Source: Acanthaster planci (lineage: Eukaryota; Echinodermata; Asteroidea; Valvatida; Acanthasteridae). From it: a DNA stretch of 64,000 nucleotides. Shown one piece after another: positions 38,101 through 53,100 of the stretch (within the stretch, counting starts at the first letter, position 1; every line of letters begins with the position of its first letter). The position numbers and the translations under genes were made by a program. Below the pieces are notes generated by a model. It was not told the origin of the DNA. It ran no database searches and saw only the letters and a list, made by a program, of their open reading frames with translations. The stretch lies in contig NW_019091388.1 of the NCBI RefSeq assembly GCF_001949145.1, forward strand, positions 431,212-495,211, read 5' to 3'.

Positions 38101-41100
38101 CTTTTTCCATGCATGGTGCAGTTATATTTAATGACTGAAGCAAAGTATGGTAATGATTGTGATAATGATGACAGTGGTGAAATGACACAGAAAAATACAT
38201 TATCCTGCTTGAAAAGTTTTTAAAAAGATTTCTCATGGCATTTGAATATAACTGGAATAATAAACTGTTGGAACAGGCTGAATGAGTGTACAAAATGCCA
38301 CAAAACAGAAATAAAACAAGATTGTATCAGGATAAAAACAGTGTGCACAAAACCAAGTGAACATCATATAATACTTGTAGTTTGATGATGATGCCTGAGT
38401 CGGAATTACTTACCTCCATCTATATGTATGTTTTATAGTAATACTTCACTGGGGATATTTAACATACTTTTGTGAATTTTATGGATATGTTTATATAAAA
38501 TATGTCTTCATATCAACCTGTAACACATTCTGTTTTTATGAACAAGCCAAATGGATGGTTGTTTTGTTTTTTCTGTGTCTGGCTTGTGCCTGACTCCAGC
38601 AAGAAATAGTATAACTAGAAGAAAAGCAAAAGAAATCTTTTAAAAGGGGAAAAACAGGAAATTAAGTGAGTCTGATAACTGGTATTTTGATGAAAACAGG
38701 GTAAAAAAGAACTGTTCAGTAAAAATAAATGTACATGGTAAAGCAGGACTGTAGTTAATTATTTCTGGAGGATATTAATGACCAGGATGGCCTTTACGAA
38801 GTAAATTACCATGGTGATAGCAATGACAATAAGCATAATGACGTCCATAATAATGCCAACCAATACCGATAATGAACTAAAGATTATTCATCCTCTTCTA
38901 TTCACTAAGATAACAATCTACAGTGTGGATGCAGGGGATGATGTCGACATAGATTACGCAATTCTCAATGCCCTTATGAAAGGTAATCAATGTCTTTGTT
39001 CTTTCAGTACTCAATCGCTTATATAGTGATTTCTTTCATAATAATTATGTTGTGAGAGTACAGGGCAACAACAAACAGAAAAAAAAAAGTTCACATTGTT
39101 TGCTTTGTTTTCTATCATCATTGCGGGTGTGCAGAAAAGACACTGTCTGACAATAAACAGATTTGTTGATGTTTATTTTGTTTTCTAGCCAGCAATTTGT
39201 CTCCCTCTGATCAGTTGAAACTCTCCCTGATCTGGAACCGAGTTGATCTTGCAAAGGAGAAGATTTTCAACCAAAACATTTCATGGAACGTAAGAAATCT
39301 AGTTAGTTGAATGCAGAAAAAATGCAAAGAAATTAAAATAAAGCTGTTTTCATACAGGCACAAACTTAGATGCCTGGGGATGTGGATTCCCACACAAGGA
39401 AAAGAAAAGAAAATTTAGAGGAGCGGTTGATTTGTTTCAGAGTTTTTCATTTAAACACTTTCTGAAAGTCTGTTTTATTAGGATTTGTGTCTAGATGAGG
39501 CGATGGAGGTTGCACTTGTTCGGAATCGAGTAGATTTTGTTAGACTTCTGCTGGAAGCTGGATGCTACATGAAGTCTTTTGTGACAACAAAACGACTAGA
39601 ACAGCTCTACAGTTCCATTGATAGCATGGTAATAGTTATGAATTCTTATTCCAAGTATACGTAGAACTAAGTACTTTGTAAATTAGTGGAAATCTGAATG
39701 AGGCAATTAACAGGTACATCACTAAAATCAAAAGAATTACTCATTTGTTGGTTTGGTTTGGTTTGGTTTGGTTTGTTTTCTTGGTTTTTTTTTATTTTGG
39801 GTTTTTTATCTCAAGTAGTAGAATTCACCCAAGGCTGTAATAGTGTGAATAAGCTGAGATTCTGATGTTGATAAAAACAGGAGTGTGAAAATCCATATTG
39901 GATCAACTTGGATTGTTTGTGTGATAAAAGAAATGCCTCATTTAAAAAACAAGGACATCCCTGATAACTCACGGACCTTTTAAGGCAACATTCATCCATG
40001 TGCCACATTCCTTAGCAACCATGAACTTGCTTGCTGAACTTTGTCTTTGTTTTTTTCTCTCAGGATGAGTCAGAACCATTCCCAACTTTATCTGTACTCT
40101 ACCAACAAGCAAATCTCATGCCACCAAAGGTATTGAAATTCTTGGAGGAAAAATCTGAAGGAGAAGGCCCAATAATGGAGAGACCAAAAAAACTGAAAAC
40201 AACCCAAACTGAAGGAGCCAATCAATTGAAATTGAATCAATGTATTTTTCCTTTACAAGCTGTTTTGCGGGTTTAGGCTTAGTAAAAAATTAAAGTACTC
40301 TTGTGTTCCTGCCTGGTTTTGACCTAAGGTCTTCAGATGTTGATAAAAATTGCTGTGCACATCAATGAATCCGCTCTTCCATGTGGTCAGGGTAGAGATC
40401 AACAAAACTGGACAGTTTCACTTAAAAAATCCACCCTTTTAGTAAAAATTACACATAACCCTCTCATTTTCCATTGACTATATGCAAATGTGGTATCAAA
40501 ATGATCAGAAGAATGTGCTCTTTTCACTGATGTGGAAATTTAGCTTTGTTAACGAAGAGTCAAAATGACCTTTGACATGCATTGGTGACCTTTGACCCAA
40601 TTTAAAAAATAAAGTATCATTTTGAAAATTTTTTGAACCAAGTGGTTTTGAAAGTATGGTCCCTGCTGTAGAAGAATGTGCTAAATCTATCTGGGGTGTT
40701 TCAAATGTTGTGACAATTTTTCTACAGCTGGTCAGCTTAGAATTTGTGAGGTGTTCTGTGAAAATGAGTCATAAGTCACCAGAGCCACTTTTCATTTGTA
40801 TTAGAAAGAGCAAATTGAGCTTTTTGTTTTGATGTATCACTCAGTTTTAGCACCCTGATGAAAGCAGATACTCCATGGCAAAATGCTGTGGGTTCCTATT
40901 GATTTACACTGTAAAATTATTCTAAAGGACTATTAACTCTCAAGTGACTGGTGACTTGTCACTCATTTTCACAGAGTGAGTTGCATATGTCAATTTTGTA
41001 AGCAATCCTCATACAGGAATTTGTACCCAAGCAATTTATGCTCTAAAATGAAATTGACCCTGAGGTGTATGTAAAATCCCATTGAAATCTTTGGATTTGG

Positions 41101-44100
41101 GACTGTTAGGGTTAACAAATTTTTAATTACATTGTTTTCAGAGCCAGAGCAGTAGATAGGCCTACTGCTCTGGCTCTGAAAACACAAAATTATTTCATTT
41201 GAGGAGCTCATTTTGGGAACATACAGTAATTTAGTCTGAATATATGAGGACTAAGGAGCTGTCATGTGTTGACTGGGCAAAACGTAACACCTGAGGGAGC
41301 TAAACAACATGTACTTACAACTCAATACTGTACTTGCCCTTGCACCTTGCATGGCCGCAATTTAGTACATGCAAGCCAACAGTGTAACCCTCCAAACCGA
41401 TTTTCTTTCACTCAGAGAATAGCATGAAAGAATTGTGTGTTGTGTAGCCATCTGTATGGGTAAATCAGAAACTTTTGTAGATTTTGAATGGGTGTCAAGA
41501 GGATTTAAGGTTGGCGTCCCTATTTTAAGGAATTTTATTCTAGTGATCTGTCTTATGTTTGGAATGAGTAGACATGGTAGGATAAAGCAATGGCTCAATT
41601 GTTTGGTGGGAAAGTAAATGTCAATGAGGTACATGTGCATGTATGTTCTGATGACACTGAACATCACTACCCATGTGATCATGAATTACTCTGTTCACTG
41701 TCTCATCAGATTGAGTTGTGAAACATTTTAGCAGAAGGCCACATTTCCAACAACTTGGAAAGTTGTATTCTGCCAATAAGCGGAGGTGCTGTGATCCCCT
41801 CCAAGTACATTAGAGCAAGGTGCATTCCAAAGGGTTAAGAGTGATAACAATATGGTAGAACTTTACAAAAATGTCAACATCTTGGTCAACCCGGAATTCA
41901 ACAGGTTCCACAGCCAACAGCCCCAGATGAAATGCTGGAACAGTTGATGAATGAGAAATTTGCTACAGTTAACAATAGAAAGACCAGCTTCAGGTTCTCA
42001 CACTCATTCCAAAGAGTTACAGTGTCAGCAAAACAATAAACAAGTTTTAACCTGAAAGAGACGGGGGAGGAGGCAAAATCTGCAACATGAATGTGAAGTT
42101 TGAACTCAATCAGACGTACGGTTTTGTAGTTAGGGTCATTTGGAGTTCGTGGATATATGCACAAATGGTGTCCAAAAGGCTGCAAAGAGTTGCTCTAAAA
42201 CTCTTCAAGGCTCAATTTCTGAAACAAAATTCACTGCGGTTACACTGGAAAAAATTCTTTTAGGGTTAAAACTAAGGCAACATTGTTGACTTGCATGAAC
42301 TAAATTGTGGCCATGTAAGGAGCAAGGGTATAAGTACGATATTGTGAGTACATGTTTTTTTGCACCCTCAGGGTTTACGGTTGGCCCACTGTCAACACGT
42401 GACAGCTCCTTAATTCTCATATGTGACTTGTCACAACAAAATGTGAGTAACTTTAGTCGCATCCCACTCTTTTCTGTTTTGAGGGTTCAAAGTCATATTG
42501 AAGTGGAGGTCAGTTTCTGGGTTTTGTAATATTTGGAAAGAGTAACCCGTCTCTTATATAATTCCAAATATTTCACAGAATCACATATTAAAAAATGTTA
42601 TTTTTCTCAGCAACTTTGACGATAGGATTATTTGTGCCTGGTCTGAAATGTTGAAACAATGTCGGGAACAAAGACGCAAAGCTGCCAAAATAATGTCACA
42701 TTGTCAGCTTATACTTTTACCCTAGTTGTTCCATGTACATGCCATTGGAAAGCTCTCTTTCTGCTGAACTCAAAAATACCCAAATCCCTGTTTTTGAAAA
42801 TTCTGACTTTCAGCTCATGTTGTGATGACAGGCCACGTATATTCAGACTCAATTACCATATGTTCCTAAAATGAGCTCCTCAAATGAAACAATTTTGTGT
42901 GAGATATATATTGCTCTGGCTCTGAAAACCATTTAATTATAAAACTAAACCATGTAATTAAAAATTGCCTTTAAGAAAGATTCTGCTAGGATCGAAATGT
43001 GAGGCCCTCCAATCATGTTGGGAGAATTAAAAATTAACCCTAACAGTTCCATATCTAAGTTCCAATTTCAATATGATTTTACATACACCATAGGGCTAAC
43101 TTTATGTTAGAATACAAATTGCTTGGGTACAAATTCTTGTATTAGGACTGCATACAAAATTTACATATTCAAAGCTGATCAACAGTAGAAAAATTGTCAC
43201 AACATTTTTTATTTTAAACACCCCAGAAAGATTTAAGCAGGTTCTTCTAGAGCAGGAACAATGCTTTCAAAAACACTTGGTTCAAATAAATTTCAAAATG
43301 ATACTGTATTTTAAAATGGGTCAAAGGTCACAGGCGTATGTCAAAGGTTATCTTGACTCTTGAATCACAAGATAAATTTCCACAACATCAGTGAAAAGGC
43401 ATGTTCTTCTACTTATTTTGATACCAAATTTGCATATATTCAATTAAAAATGAGAGGGCTATGTGTCATTTTTACTACAAAGGTGGATTTATAAGTGAAA
43501 GGGCAGATTCCACTACAAATTTGCAGGTATTTATTATTCATTGATGTCTGCAAGCACCGCAATTTTTATTAAAATCTTAAGAACTAAGGTCAAAAAGTGT
43601 GTTTGTCTGACATGGAATGACCCTGCTTTCTTTTTTCCACCTCCTTTAGTTTTCCGTTTGGTTTTGCTGCTTTCATTTAATTTGCCATTTCGTTTCACTT
43701 TTTACTTGATTTTTACGTGACATGTATAAACTGAATCTCATGACTGGTCATTATCAGATTCGATATGGCAAGCGTCACTTCAGGCTACAACTCATTGGCC
43801 GTTTGATCCAGTACTTACTCGGTAAAGGATTTGCCTGCAATTACACAGCCAGCTCTGAGAACAATCTGCGGTGCAAGACATGTGGAACCTTCATGAAGTG
43901 CTTTCAAAGAACTGAGGTATGTAAGTTACATGTCAAGGGACCTCTGGTACCTCTGCAGTTTGTGCACTGCAGGCATAGCTGACAGGTTAACTCCCACTCC
44001 TCACCCCTCCCCCGTGGCCAACTGGCTGTTTTATACTGTCTATAAATTCAGCATATATTCACATTCTAATTTCAAAACACAAGTGACCAAATTACTGTGT

Positions 44101-47100
44101 CCCTGATTTAGATCCATTTATACAAAAGACACAAGCAAATAAACTGTTTGCTTGGAATTTGCCAACAGGGGGAGGAATCAGACAGCTGCAGTTCCAGTGC
44201 AGACTTTGACTGCTTCCCATTCAATGATCTGTTCCTGTGGGCCCTGTTGACCAAGAAGTATCAGATTGCTCGGCTGATGTGGCAGCGAGGCCGTGAGACA
44301 CTGGCCAAGGCATTGATCGGGGCTCGGCTCTGTTACCGAATGTCTGAGGTTGCAAAGTGGAAGTACAACACAGATGCTGCTGACAGGCTGGCGGAGGAGA
44401 AGAGGTACAGGATGTATGGTGGCACGGGACATGGGGGGAGCCCCCATATATATGACCCTGAGCAAATGCCTATGCCTCCCATGATCCCATTCCCTCCCCC
44501 CCCAAACTTTGAAATCTTAAAATGTACACAGCTTTTGCTCCAACCAGGGTTCCCCTTGAAAAATGTACTCACCTATGGGTGCCCCAATTCAAAAAATGTT
44601 CATTTTTCAGCAGTTGCTTACATAGGTGTTATTAAAATAAGAACAAGTCATTGTCATCAGTTTTAAAACACTCTTTGTGTTTCCAGTGGGTGCTAACAAA
44701 ATGTGTCGACACACTGAAAAGTTTGCACTATGTAAAGGAGTGGGAAAACGAGAGGGAAAAACAAAGGAACATGAAGAGTAACAATTTTAATGTCAACTTC
44801 CAATGTCACTGTACTGTTTCTCAACTTCTATACATAATTAGTTTTATACTCAAATACTGCAGTGTTCACTCAAAGTCGAGACTTTCTGCTACATAAGTGT
44901 TTTCACATAGTGACAGACAGACAATTTACATATTTTCAAGCAGGCTTCCATGACAGTGATCTATAGTTGACATGAAAACTAGCAAACAAAGAAACTTTAT
45001 GACCACTGAAAGCAAAGAGCAAAGTGTACCTGAGAGCTCTGCTCAAATTAAGTTGAGACTTGATTTGTATGGTAAGATCAAGGTCCATTTGTATTCAAAC
45101 CTCAGTGCTTGCATCTGATGCACAGAGCGTAGTCTCTAAAAGCTGTCCAAATTGATGCCTACATGTGACTGACAGGTGGTATGAAAACTTAGCTGTGGAG
45201 CTTCTGAGCCAGTGCTTTGAGGAAGATGCCAGCTTCACACGTTTGCTTCTGTGTGCTCAACTTGACAATTGGAGTGAGCAGACTTGCTTGTCCCTTGCTG
45301 CTGCCTTCAATCACTCCAGATTCATCGCTCATCCTAGTATACAGTTCCTCCTGAATGACCAGTGGTATGGTGTATTCAGCAAGATATCCAGTGTGAAGGT
45401 AAGGATCAACTCTCAGGGTTAAAGATGTGAGTCACAAAAGTCACGAATTCAGTCTTTTGGTCAGCCAGTCCATTGATCATTTTTATAGTCTTTAAAGATA
45501 TGAGATTGAGTTGTTTGTTATTTGCTGTGTTTATGAGTTCTTTTACCCAGTATAAATGGGACAAAAGGAACAGACTCACCAAAAGTTGGTTTAGCTTTTC
45601 ATGGGGGCTGCCATCTTCTACATCTTTATTCACCACTGCAGTCACTGTTTTAATATAAAATGTGAAGTTGGTGCCTGGGTACACATCATTATTTCCCTCC
45701 ATAGTAGTAACCTTATTAAGAGAGCAGTGGTGAAAGCTTCTTCATTTTATCCTGATTTTTACTGCTTTTCCTGTTTTTGCAAAGTAGCGAAGATGAGTCC
45801 ATCACAAGTCTCTGCATGTCCATCACAAGTCCATCATCAGTCCTAAGCCAAGTCACAAGCTTGCCAACTGAACCGATGTGACAAAAAAAATTCCTTTGTC
45901 ATTGTTCACCCTGTTACTTATGATTTATGTATATTGTGAAAGGACTTGCGATTGACTCACTTCAACAGTGGTCGATTTTTTCTCTATTGCCATTAGTAAC
46001 ATATATGTGAACTTCATAGTGATGTAGAGCAAGGACCAGAGCCAACTTAAAATTGTTTATTGCATGGCAATAAATCTGTAAGGTTGAAGTTTGTAATATG
46101 TTACAGCTTAAGAAGAAGGTGAACTCAAGGTTTGTGAAATGGTCTCAATAAATAAATTGTTTAAGGGTAAAAAAGTCATTCCTAAAAAGCGAGTAAAATT
46201 TACTTTGTATTATCAGTTTACTTTGATTTCTACACTGGAAAAATTGATTGTCATTTCAGGAGTTTACAGAATGGCTGTTTCCTGCTAAAGCTTCCAATTC
46301 CACTGATGAACAGCTGTCAATCCAGCATTCTAACAAGAACAGCATTCGATGCACTAGTGCTGTAACATCAGGATATGAGATGCAGAAAACTGCTGTAAGC
46401 TAGTCACTGAAGAGTTCCAAAAAATGAATTAAAAAATGAAGTCTGAAGTTGTCTAAACTTTTTGGCATGAGAAAGTGAAGATACACCTAATCTAATCTTG
46501 TTTAAATAGCATTTCATTTTCATCATACCTTTTGGGTGCATAACTACCCTCAATTGCAGAAATCTCAGTGTTCATTTAAGATATATGGTTAGGTTTCTGT
46601 ATCACTGTGTGTGATATGTACATGGCAGAGCCAAAGGGAGCAACTAGGAACTCTTTAAAACATATGTAGGGCAGCATTAATGCAATAACCCTTACAAAAA
46701 TGTCCCATGAGGGTATCCCATGGGAAAATTTCCCATGGGATTACATGGTGAATTGGCCACCATGTAGTATGGGAATTTTACCTACGGGATTTTGCCCATG
46801 CATATTTCAAGAACCCCATGTAATCTCCCAAAATATTCCCATGGTGATTTAATTATCATATCCCATGGTGATTTTCCCACACATCCAATGGTGATTTACC
46901 CATGCGTCCCATGGTGATTTACCCTTGTGTCGCATAGTGATTTTCTCATGCATCCCATGGTGATGTTCCCATTTGTCCCATGGTGGTTGCCCCATTTGGC
47001 CCATGGTGATTGTCCCATGCATCCCATGGTGATTTTCCCATTTGTCCCATGGTGGTTGCCCCATTTGTCCCATGGTGATTGTCCCATGCATCCCATAGTG

Positions 47101-50100
47101 ATTTTCCCATGCGTCCCCTGGTGATTTTCCCATGTCGATTGTCCCTTGCATCGCGTGGTGATTGTTCCATTTCAATTGTTCCTTGCGTCCCATGGTGATT
47201 TACCCATGCCTCCCATGGTGAGTGTCCTGTGCATCTCATGGTGACGGGCAAAGTTGCAGTCTTCAAATCAACATTCCATTCCAAACTGTGTACTGTAGTT
47301 CATGCCAATGCTGCATTTTAATGGCAGCAGCTAATGTGGTTTACAATACAACAAAGCCTCTAGGTGTACCTGTGTAGATGCCATATCAATGCAAATCCCA
47401 GTGTTCTCTTGATGATTGCAAAAATTTGAATAGTGTTTGTGTGGCGTTTCCATGGTGTCCCATACAAATCACATCCCATGTAGAGTATAAAAGCCCTATG
47501 TTGTTCCCATGCTGATCATAAAAGCCCCATGGTGTTCCCATGCTGATCATAAAAACCCAATGGTGTTCCCATGCTGATCATAAAACCCCATGGCGTTCCC
47601 ATGCTGATTATAAAAACCCCATGATATTCCCGTGCTGATCATAAAAGCCCTGTGGTGTTCCCACGCTGATTATAAAAGCCTCGTGGTGTTCCCATGGTAT
47701 CCACAAAATGTCCAATGGTGATCACGTCAACCAACATTATTTTTTTGCCAGTCCTATGGCGTACACATGGGGTCCCAATCTGCATGGGACATTTTTGTAA
47801 GGGAAGAACTACTGTAAAATATACATATCAAGAAGTACAGACTGTCCTGATGAAAATGATGCTAGTCACCTGCATGTTTGCTACTTACGTTACTAGATTT
47901 GTCTTTCTTATGCGTAGAATGGGGAGAGGAAACATAGCATACACAGTGTTGGCTCACTGGGTCTTGGTATCCGAGGGCCAACATTCAAGCGACGGCTACC
48001 GTACTGTACTTATGGGTCAACAACCGATGACCAAAATGAAGCTCCATTCCTGGAAAAAATAAGGCTACTCATGGTGGCACCTATAGGCAAGTTCTGGATC
48101 AATACGGTAAGATATGTGACCCTCCATAGGTATGTAATTGTGTGACCCCTAATTAGTCTCTTTTAGTCTCTTTTAACATGAAGGGATCACCTATGGCCAA
48201 GATCTATCTGTAGACAGACACCATGAGTAGATGTGGACAGATTCACTGCCACTTCACATGTCAAAAACTTGTCTTGCTCCTTGGAGCACTCTCTGTAATC
48301 AGAACAATAAACAGTATACTTTTGACCTTGCTAACAATACATGTACAGGGTAATATCTTTCAAAGTATGTGGCACAAAAATTTAGCCAGGGGTTAGATTT
48401 ATTTACGAGATTTATTCCTTTGTTTATCCAGGGTAACCCAAACAGTCTAAGCTGGCTTTCATTGGAGCCCTGAATTTTAAATATACAAACACTCATTTAA
48501 AACTTAAAATAGAATAAAGATTAAGATAGAAGTTAAAAGACTAGATGAAATAAAAGCCAATGAGGGATGGGGTTAAAAACAGAAGCAAAGTCATGCTGTT
48601 CCAGAATGAATTAACGATCAATGGATAAAAACCACAGTGTAGAGGTAGCTTAAAGAAACAATTTAGAAACCTTAAAAATGGACAACATCAAAACGTAAGG
48701 GCATATGAAAAGGACTAACGAAGACAAACAATAGAAATAATACACAGTTAGAACCCAAAGTTTAAGTAAGGTGCTAAAATCTTAACATATTTTGTTCATA
48801 AAGATCTTTCTTAAAATTAGGTAAGGAATTAATCACTCTTAATCGGGCTGGAAGAGAATATTAAAACTTTGCACCAGTGACTGCAAAACTTTGAGCATAG
48901 TAATCTGTTTTGGCAATTGAACTTTTGGAGTAAGTGGCTGTCAACTGTTTTTCTAGACTCTTGCAAACACAACACGGCAACACACCGATTTGAGATATGT
49001 ACAAAATGTGAACCTAATTTATTCAAAGTAACTGTACACAACAAGTTAAAACTGACGAGTTTTTATTTTATACTGTTCAACTCAGATTAATGGAAAATGC
49101 TCAATTCAATCAATATCAGTAATTCAAATCCATTAATTCACATCATATACAGTTGTCAGCAGTATATTCAACTTTTCCTAAAAATTCGGTCTAAAATTCA
49201 AATCAACTGGTCAGTCCTTTAATTCAGCATTCTATCAATTAACCCTCTCAATACTCAATCCAGTTATTTGTAGCAGCACAAAAGTCAAGGTTGCATGAAA
49301 GTAGAATATTCTCAATTTCCAAGCAAAACAAAACTATTCATAAATTTAACAATCCATACCCAATCACTATCACTCATAAATTAACAACAAAGTGAAACCA
49401 GTACATCAATCAATAAACGGCAGTGCAACAATGCAAACGAATACGTACCAAGAATCAAGTACTGCACATTTTCCATGGAAATCATCAAGTCGGGGAAGTT
49501 GTCAAATTATCAAAATTATTAAAAACCTTATAAAATAATAACTGAAGGGTTTATGGGAGATAAAGTTGCTTTGTCGCAGTTGCGGCTGATTCCATCAACA
49601 GTCGCTGTCCGAGTTCTGTCTTTGGACAGGACGATGTGGTAGAGAACCATCAGGCTCCAGGAAGGACTGCAGGCTGTGGAACAAGCTACACTCGGAATGT
49701 GGAACAGTAACTGCGGAACTACTCTCAGGCCTCACAAGCAGGGTCCCAAGGACATCAGTGCTTCGCAGACCATATACATCAACATAAAAAGACTATCTAG
49801 AATGGAAAATAACCAAACTACTCCATACCAGAAAACAGATACAGCTTCCAAAATCGTAATCTTTTACTGGCAACAATTAATCAAGTTCCACATAATTTCA
49901 ACCAAGCAATTCAATATAACGAAATCACAGAGTGTAACTTACGACCACTGTTGTCACGCTGACCTATGCTTGTCCGAGCCACACCCAAGACTTCACAGAG
50001 CCGAAATCATCTGTGCCGATAGCCAAGGGATGGCACAAGCTAACCAAAATTGCTATGTCAGCATGAACTCAAAACACCATGCTCCTTCTACTGCAACATG

Positions 50101-53100
50101 TAGCAAATCTCACCTGCGCCCACTTCCATCCAACCTTATATACACACATCTACATTCAAAAAATACTAAGGATGCTCTCGTGCACACCCATGCATTCCAC
50201 AACAAGACCGGAGAGCTTAGAAAGACAGAATTTGGGTTAAACTAGGATTACTGTGACCAACAGCAACCATGGTCTTAAAAGAGAAGAAAATCAAGAAAAA
50301 GAAAATATTTAGTCCGTCTAATTCAGCTGTGACAGTGGCATTTGTATTTTGCCTAGTGACTTTGTAATGTGCTAAATAGGAAACAAGATCTGTCATGTAG
50401 TTGAGAACCATGGAGTTAAGTGTTTAAACATTGAAAGACAAAAATACCCTTCCTATAATTTATCCTCTTTGAATCTAAAAAGCCATTATAGGGCTGCAAA
50501 CATATCTGCAGATGAAGTTGTCAATAGACACTCCAAAATCAGTTTAGCTGCTCTTTAAGCAATTTGTGGGGGTAAATTATTGTGACATTCATGTCAGCCT
50601 CCCCATATCATGCGACAGTAATCAAGTTTAAGAAGAACCTGACAGTTAACCTGAGTGCAAAGGTTGTTTCAGAGAAACAGTGCCCAATTATAAAAAAATA
50701 TTTCCCTACTCGTGAAAAAAGTTTTTTCCCACTTCTTAAACAAAGGTATGAACATTCTTACCACATTGGGAAAAAGGTGTGAAAAATTTACCTACTTCTG
50801 AAATAGGTTGTGAATTTCTTTTTTCACCAAGGGGAAGAAATTATGAAAACTGTTCCCACAGAGGGGAAAGTTTTTCACAATTTGTGAAATGAATATTCAT
50901 TTTCCCGGATAGGAAAAAAAGTTTTAAAATTTTTTCCCCTCTTGAGGTAACTCATACATTGGGCAATGGCCTGGAACTAAGTGTTGTGCTACGCCATCTC
51001 CAAGTTATCTCGTTCTAGATATTTAGGGGATAGTCCATTGGCAGTGGTTTAGGTTTTTTTTTTCAACAATGTACTCTTCCTTCAATGACTCTTGAAATAA
51101 TGCATATTTTGTTGGTAAAATTACATTTCAAGCCTTGCATATGTCCAATGTTACTTGCATTTGAAAAGTGAAAACAATAATCTATGAGAAATTGAACATA
51201 AAAACACAAACATCTTTGAGGGGTTTATTTCTTGCAGCATGCCAGTGCATTCTTACGCCAAATTTGAAACTTGTTCATTTGCCATATACCATTAGCAAGT
51301 TCCCATTCACCATTACTATTAGAGTATTAATTGTCTCATAGTCAGCAGTCAGTGTGTTACAATGCTGAAGACACTCTAAATATAAGTTTGCTCTTTATTT
51401 GGAAATTTCAGTTGTGGAATAATGTTCATTTTGACATTTTAGCAGGTACCATTTCTGTTTTATTGGCATATTGGCCAAAATAAAGACCTTTTATCACACA
51501 ACAATTAAAGTCCTCGATATTCCACTTTCGATATAACTGTTCACACACCCAAGTGGGTAATAGGGTCAATATATTTTGAGAGGCGAGCTTAGTTCAGGAA
51601 ATGCGCATTGAAAAGTATGTAGTTCTATGGCGCATATCCAATCTGAGGGTTTGGAATATTAAAGGAAAGTAGTTTCAAGCTTTTTGCCCCCCCCAGGATT
51701 GAGGATAGCGAGTAGGGATATTGCACCAGTGATGGGTAGTCCTTGTTGAGTGCTATCATATGGACAGATAGTGTAAACATACCAGTGCCACTTCAACTTA
51801 TTCAAGCTTAAACCATTTTCTTGCAGCTGTTCTATTTCATATTCCTGATGATGTTCAGCTTCGTCGTTCTAGTTGACCTGCAGGGTGACATTATGGTTGT
51901 GGAATGGGTTGTGACTTGCACGGTATTCACCTTGGCAATGGAGGAACTACGACAGGTGGGTTTGACAGTAGTGACAGTTGGCACTACCAACATCATGGTT
52001 ATCAAGTGGCTGTGACTTTCACTCTATTCACTCTCACTGTGACGGAACTATGGTGAGGGACATTGACAGTGACAATAATTACAAGATTGCCTATAGCTAA
52101 CTATTGCAGTGACAAAGGTGACGTTGATGGTGACTGTGGTGAGCAGTGAAGATTCATGGTAATATTAAGATTTGATGAAATGATCCATGGCCAGATAAAG
52201 ATGATATTGGTAGGTGGGTGATTAATTCTAACATTATTTTTCAGCTTTGCAGCAAAGGGTTTAATGCTCAAGCAGTCATATACCCAAGTTTAAGGTGATT
52301 GTTCATCCAAATCCTGCAATCTGGAGAACTTGTTGGGCGTTTGGCATTAATCCTGAAAAAATGGTAGGTCTAGCTTAATATCTCAAGATATCACCTTAGA
52401 TGTCATGTGCAAAACTGACTTGTCCATTGGACTTTCTTACCTTCAGTTTCTGTCTTCAACATGCTGCTTTTAGTTTCCAATCCATATGAGTGCTCTGTCT
52501 TGCATGCATTGCACTGCATTTTTTGTTCTTCATTGCAATTGTAACAGGGAAAAATGGCACACTATCAGGAATTCACAAAACAACAAAAACTCTAACTAAA
52601 CCTAGGATCTTTGAAGGAAAAGTCGCAGGAAACTGAATTAACAAAGACTCAGACACCAATATTTGACTTCAAATTAAAAAATTATTAATGAAAAAGTACA
52701 GGAAAAACAAAAAGGACTCAAGGACTAAAAAAAACACCCAAAGACCAAAACTTTAAAAGACTCAAAACCAAAACCCAACACAATGCGTAAAATGGACCTT
52801 ATGAGTTTACACTCAGACTTCAATCACTGACTCCCAGCAGAATAGGGCTAAAGCAGAAAAACCACACTCCAGTTAGGAGGAACAATACATAGGTACATGT
52901 GAAGGTTACCGGTCTCTGCTGATCTGCTACACTGAGTGTGACCAGACCATGTCCTAACTCTATATGGGGGAAGCCGGGGCTTAAACAAATAAACAGGGAG
53001 GCACACTACTAGAAAAAAAATCAAAAACTCTAAACTAAAGTCAAACATTTTTAAAGGGGAACTACTTCTATGTAAAAACGTGTACTTATTAATAACACAA

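Larger units (their letters stand above)
48107..51826. other. TRPM intron 17
   Basis: A 3.7-kb intron. It includes a 189-codon open frame without a recognisable domain (49,676-50,245) and a foldback unit (50,681-50,968). 48,480-49,550 is A-rich anonymous sequence that could be a retroelement tail. Confidence 0.4.

Noticed and set aside
44405-44666. Extension of TRPM exon 14 by 87 codons
   Set aside because: The frame is open but the product leaves TRPM homology, and the donor at 44,405 joins exon 15 exactly in phase.
46849-47284. ORFs of 65-114 codons with repeated HHGMHGTITMG-like peptides
   Set aside because: Translation of a minisatellite; open in several frames on both strands, and part of a TRPM intron.
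46850-47700. CRISPR-like regular repeats
   Set aside because: Units are degenerate and contiguous without unique spacers, in a eukaryotic intron.
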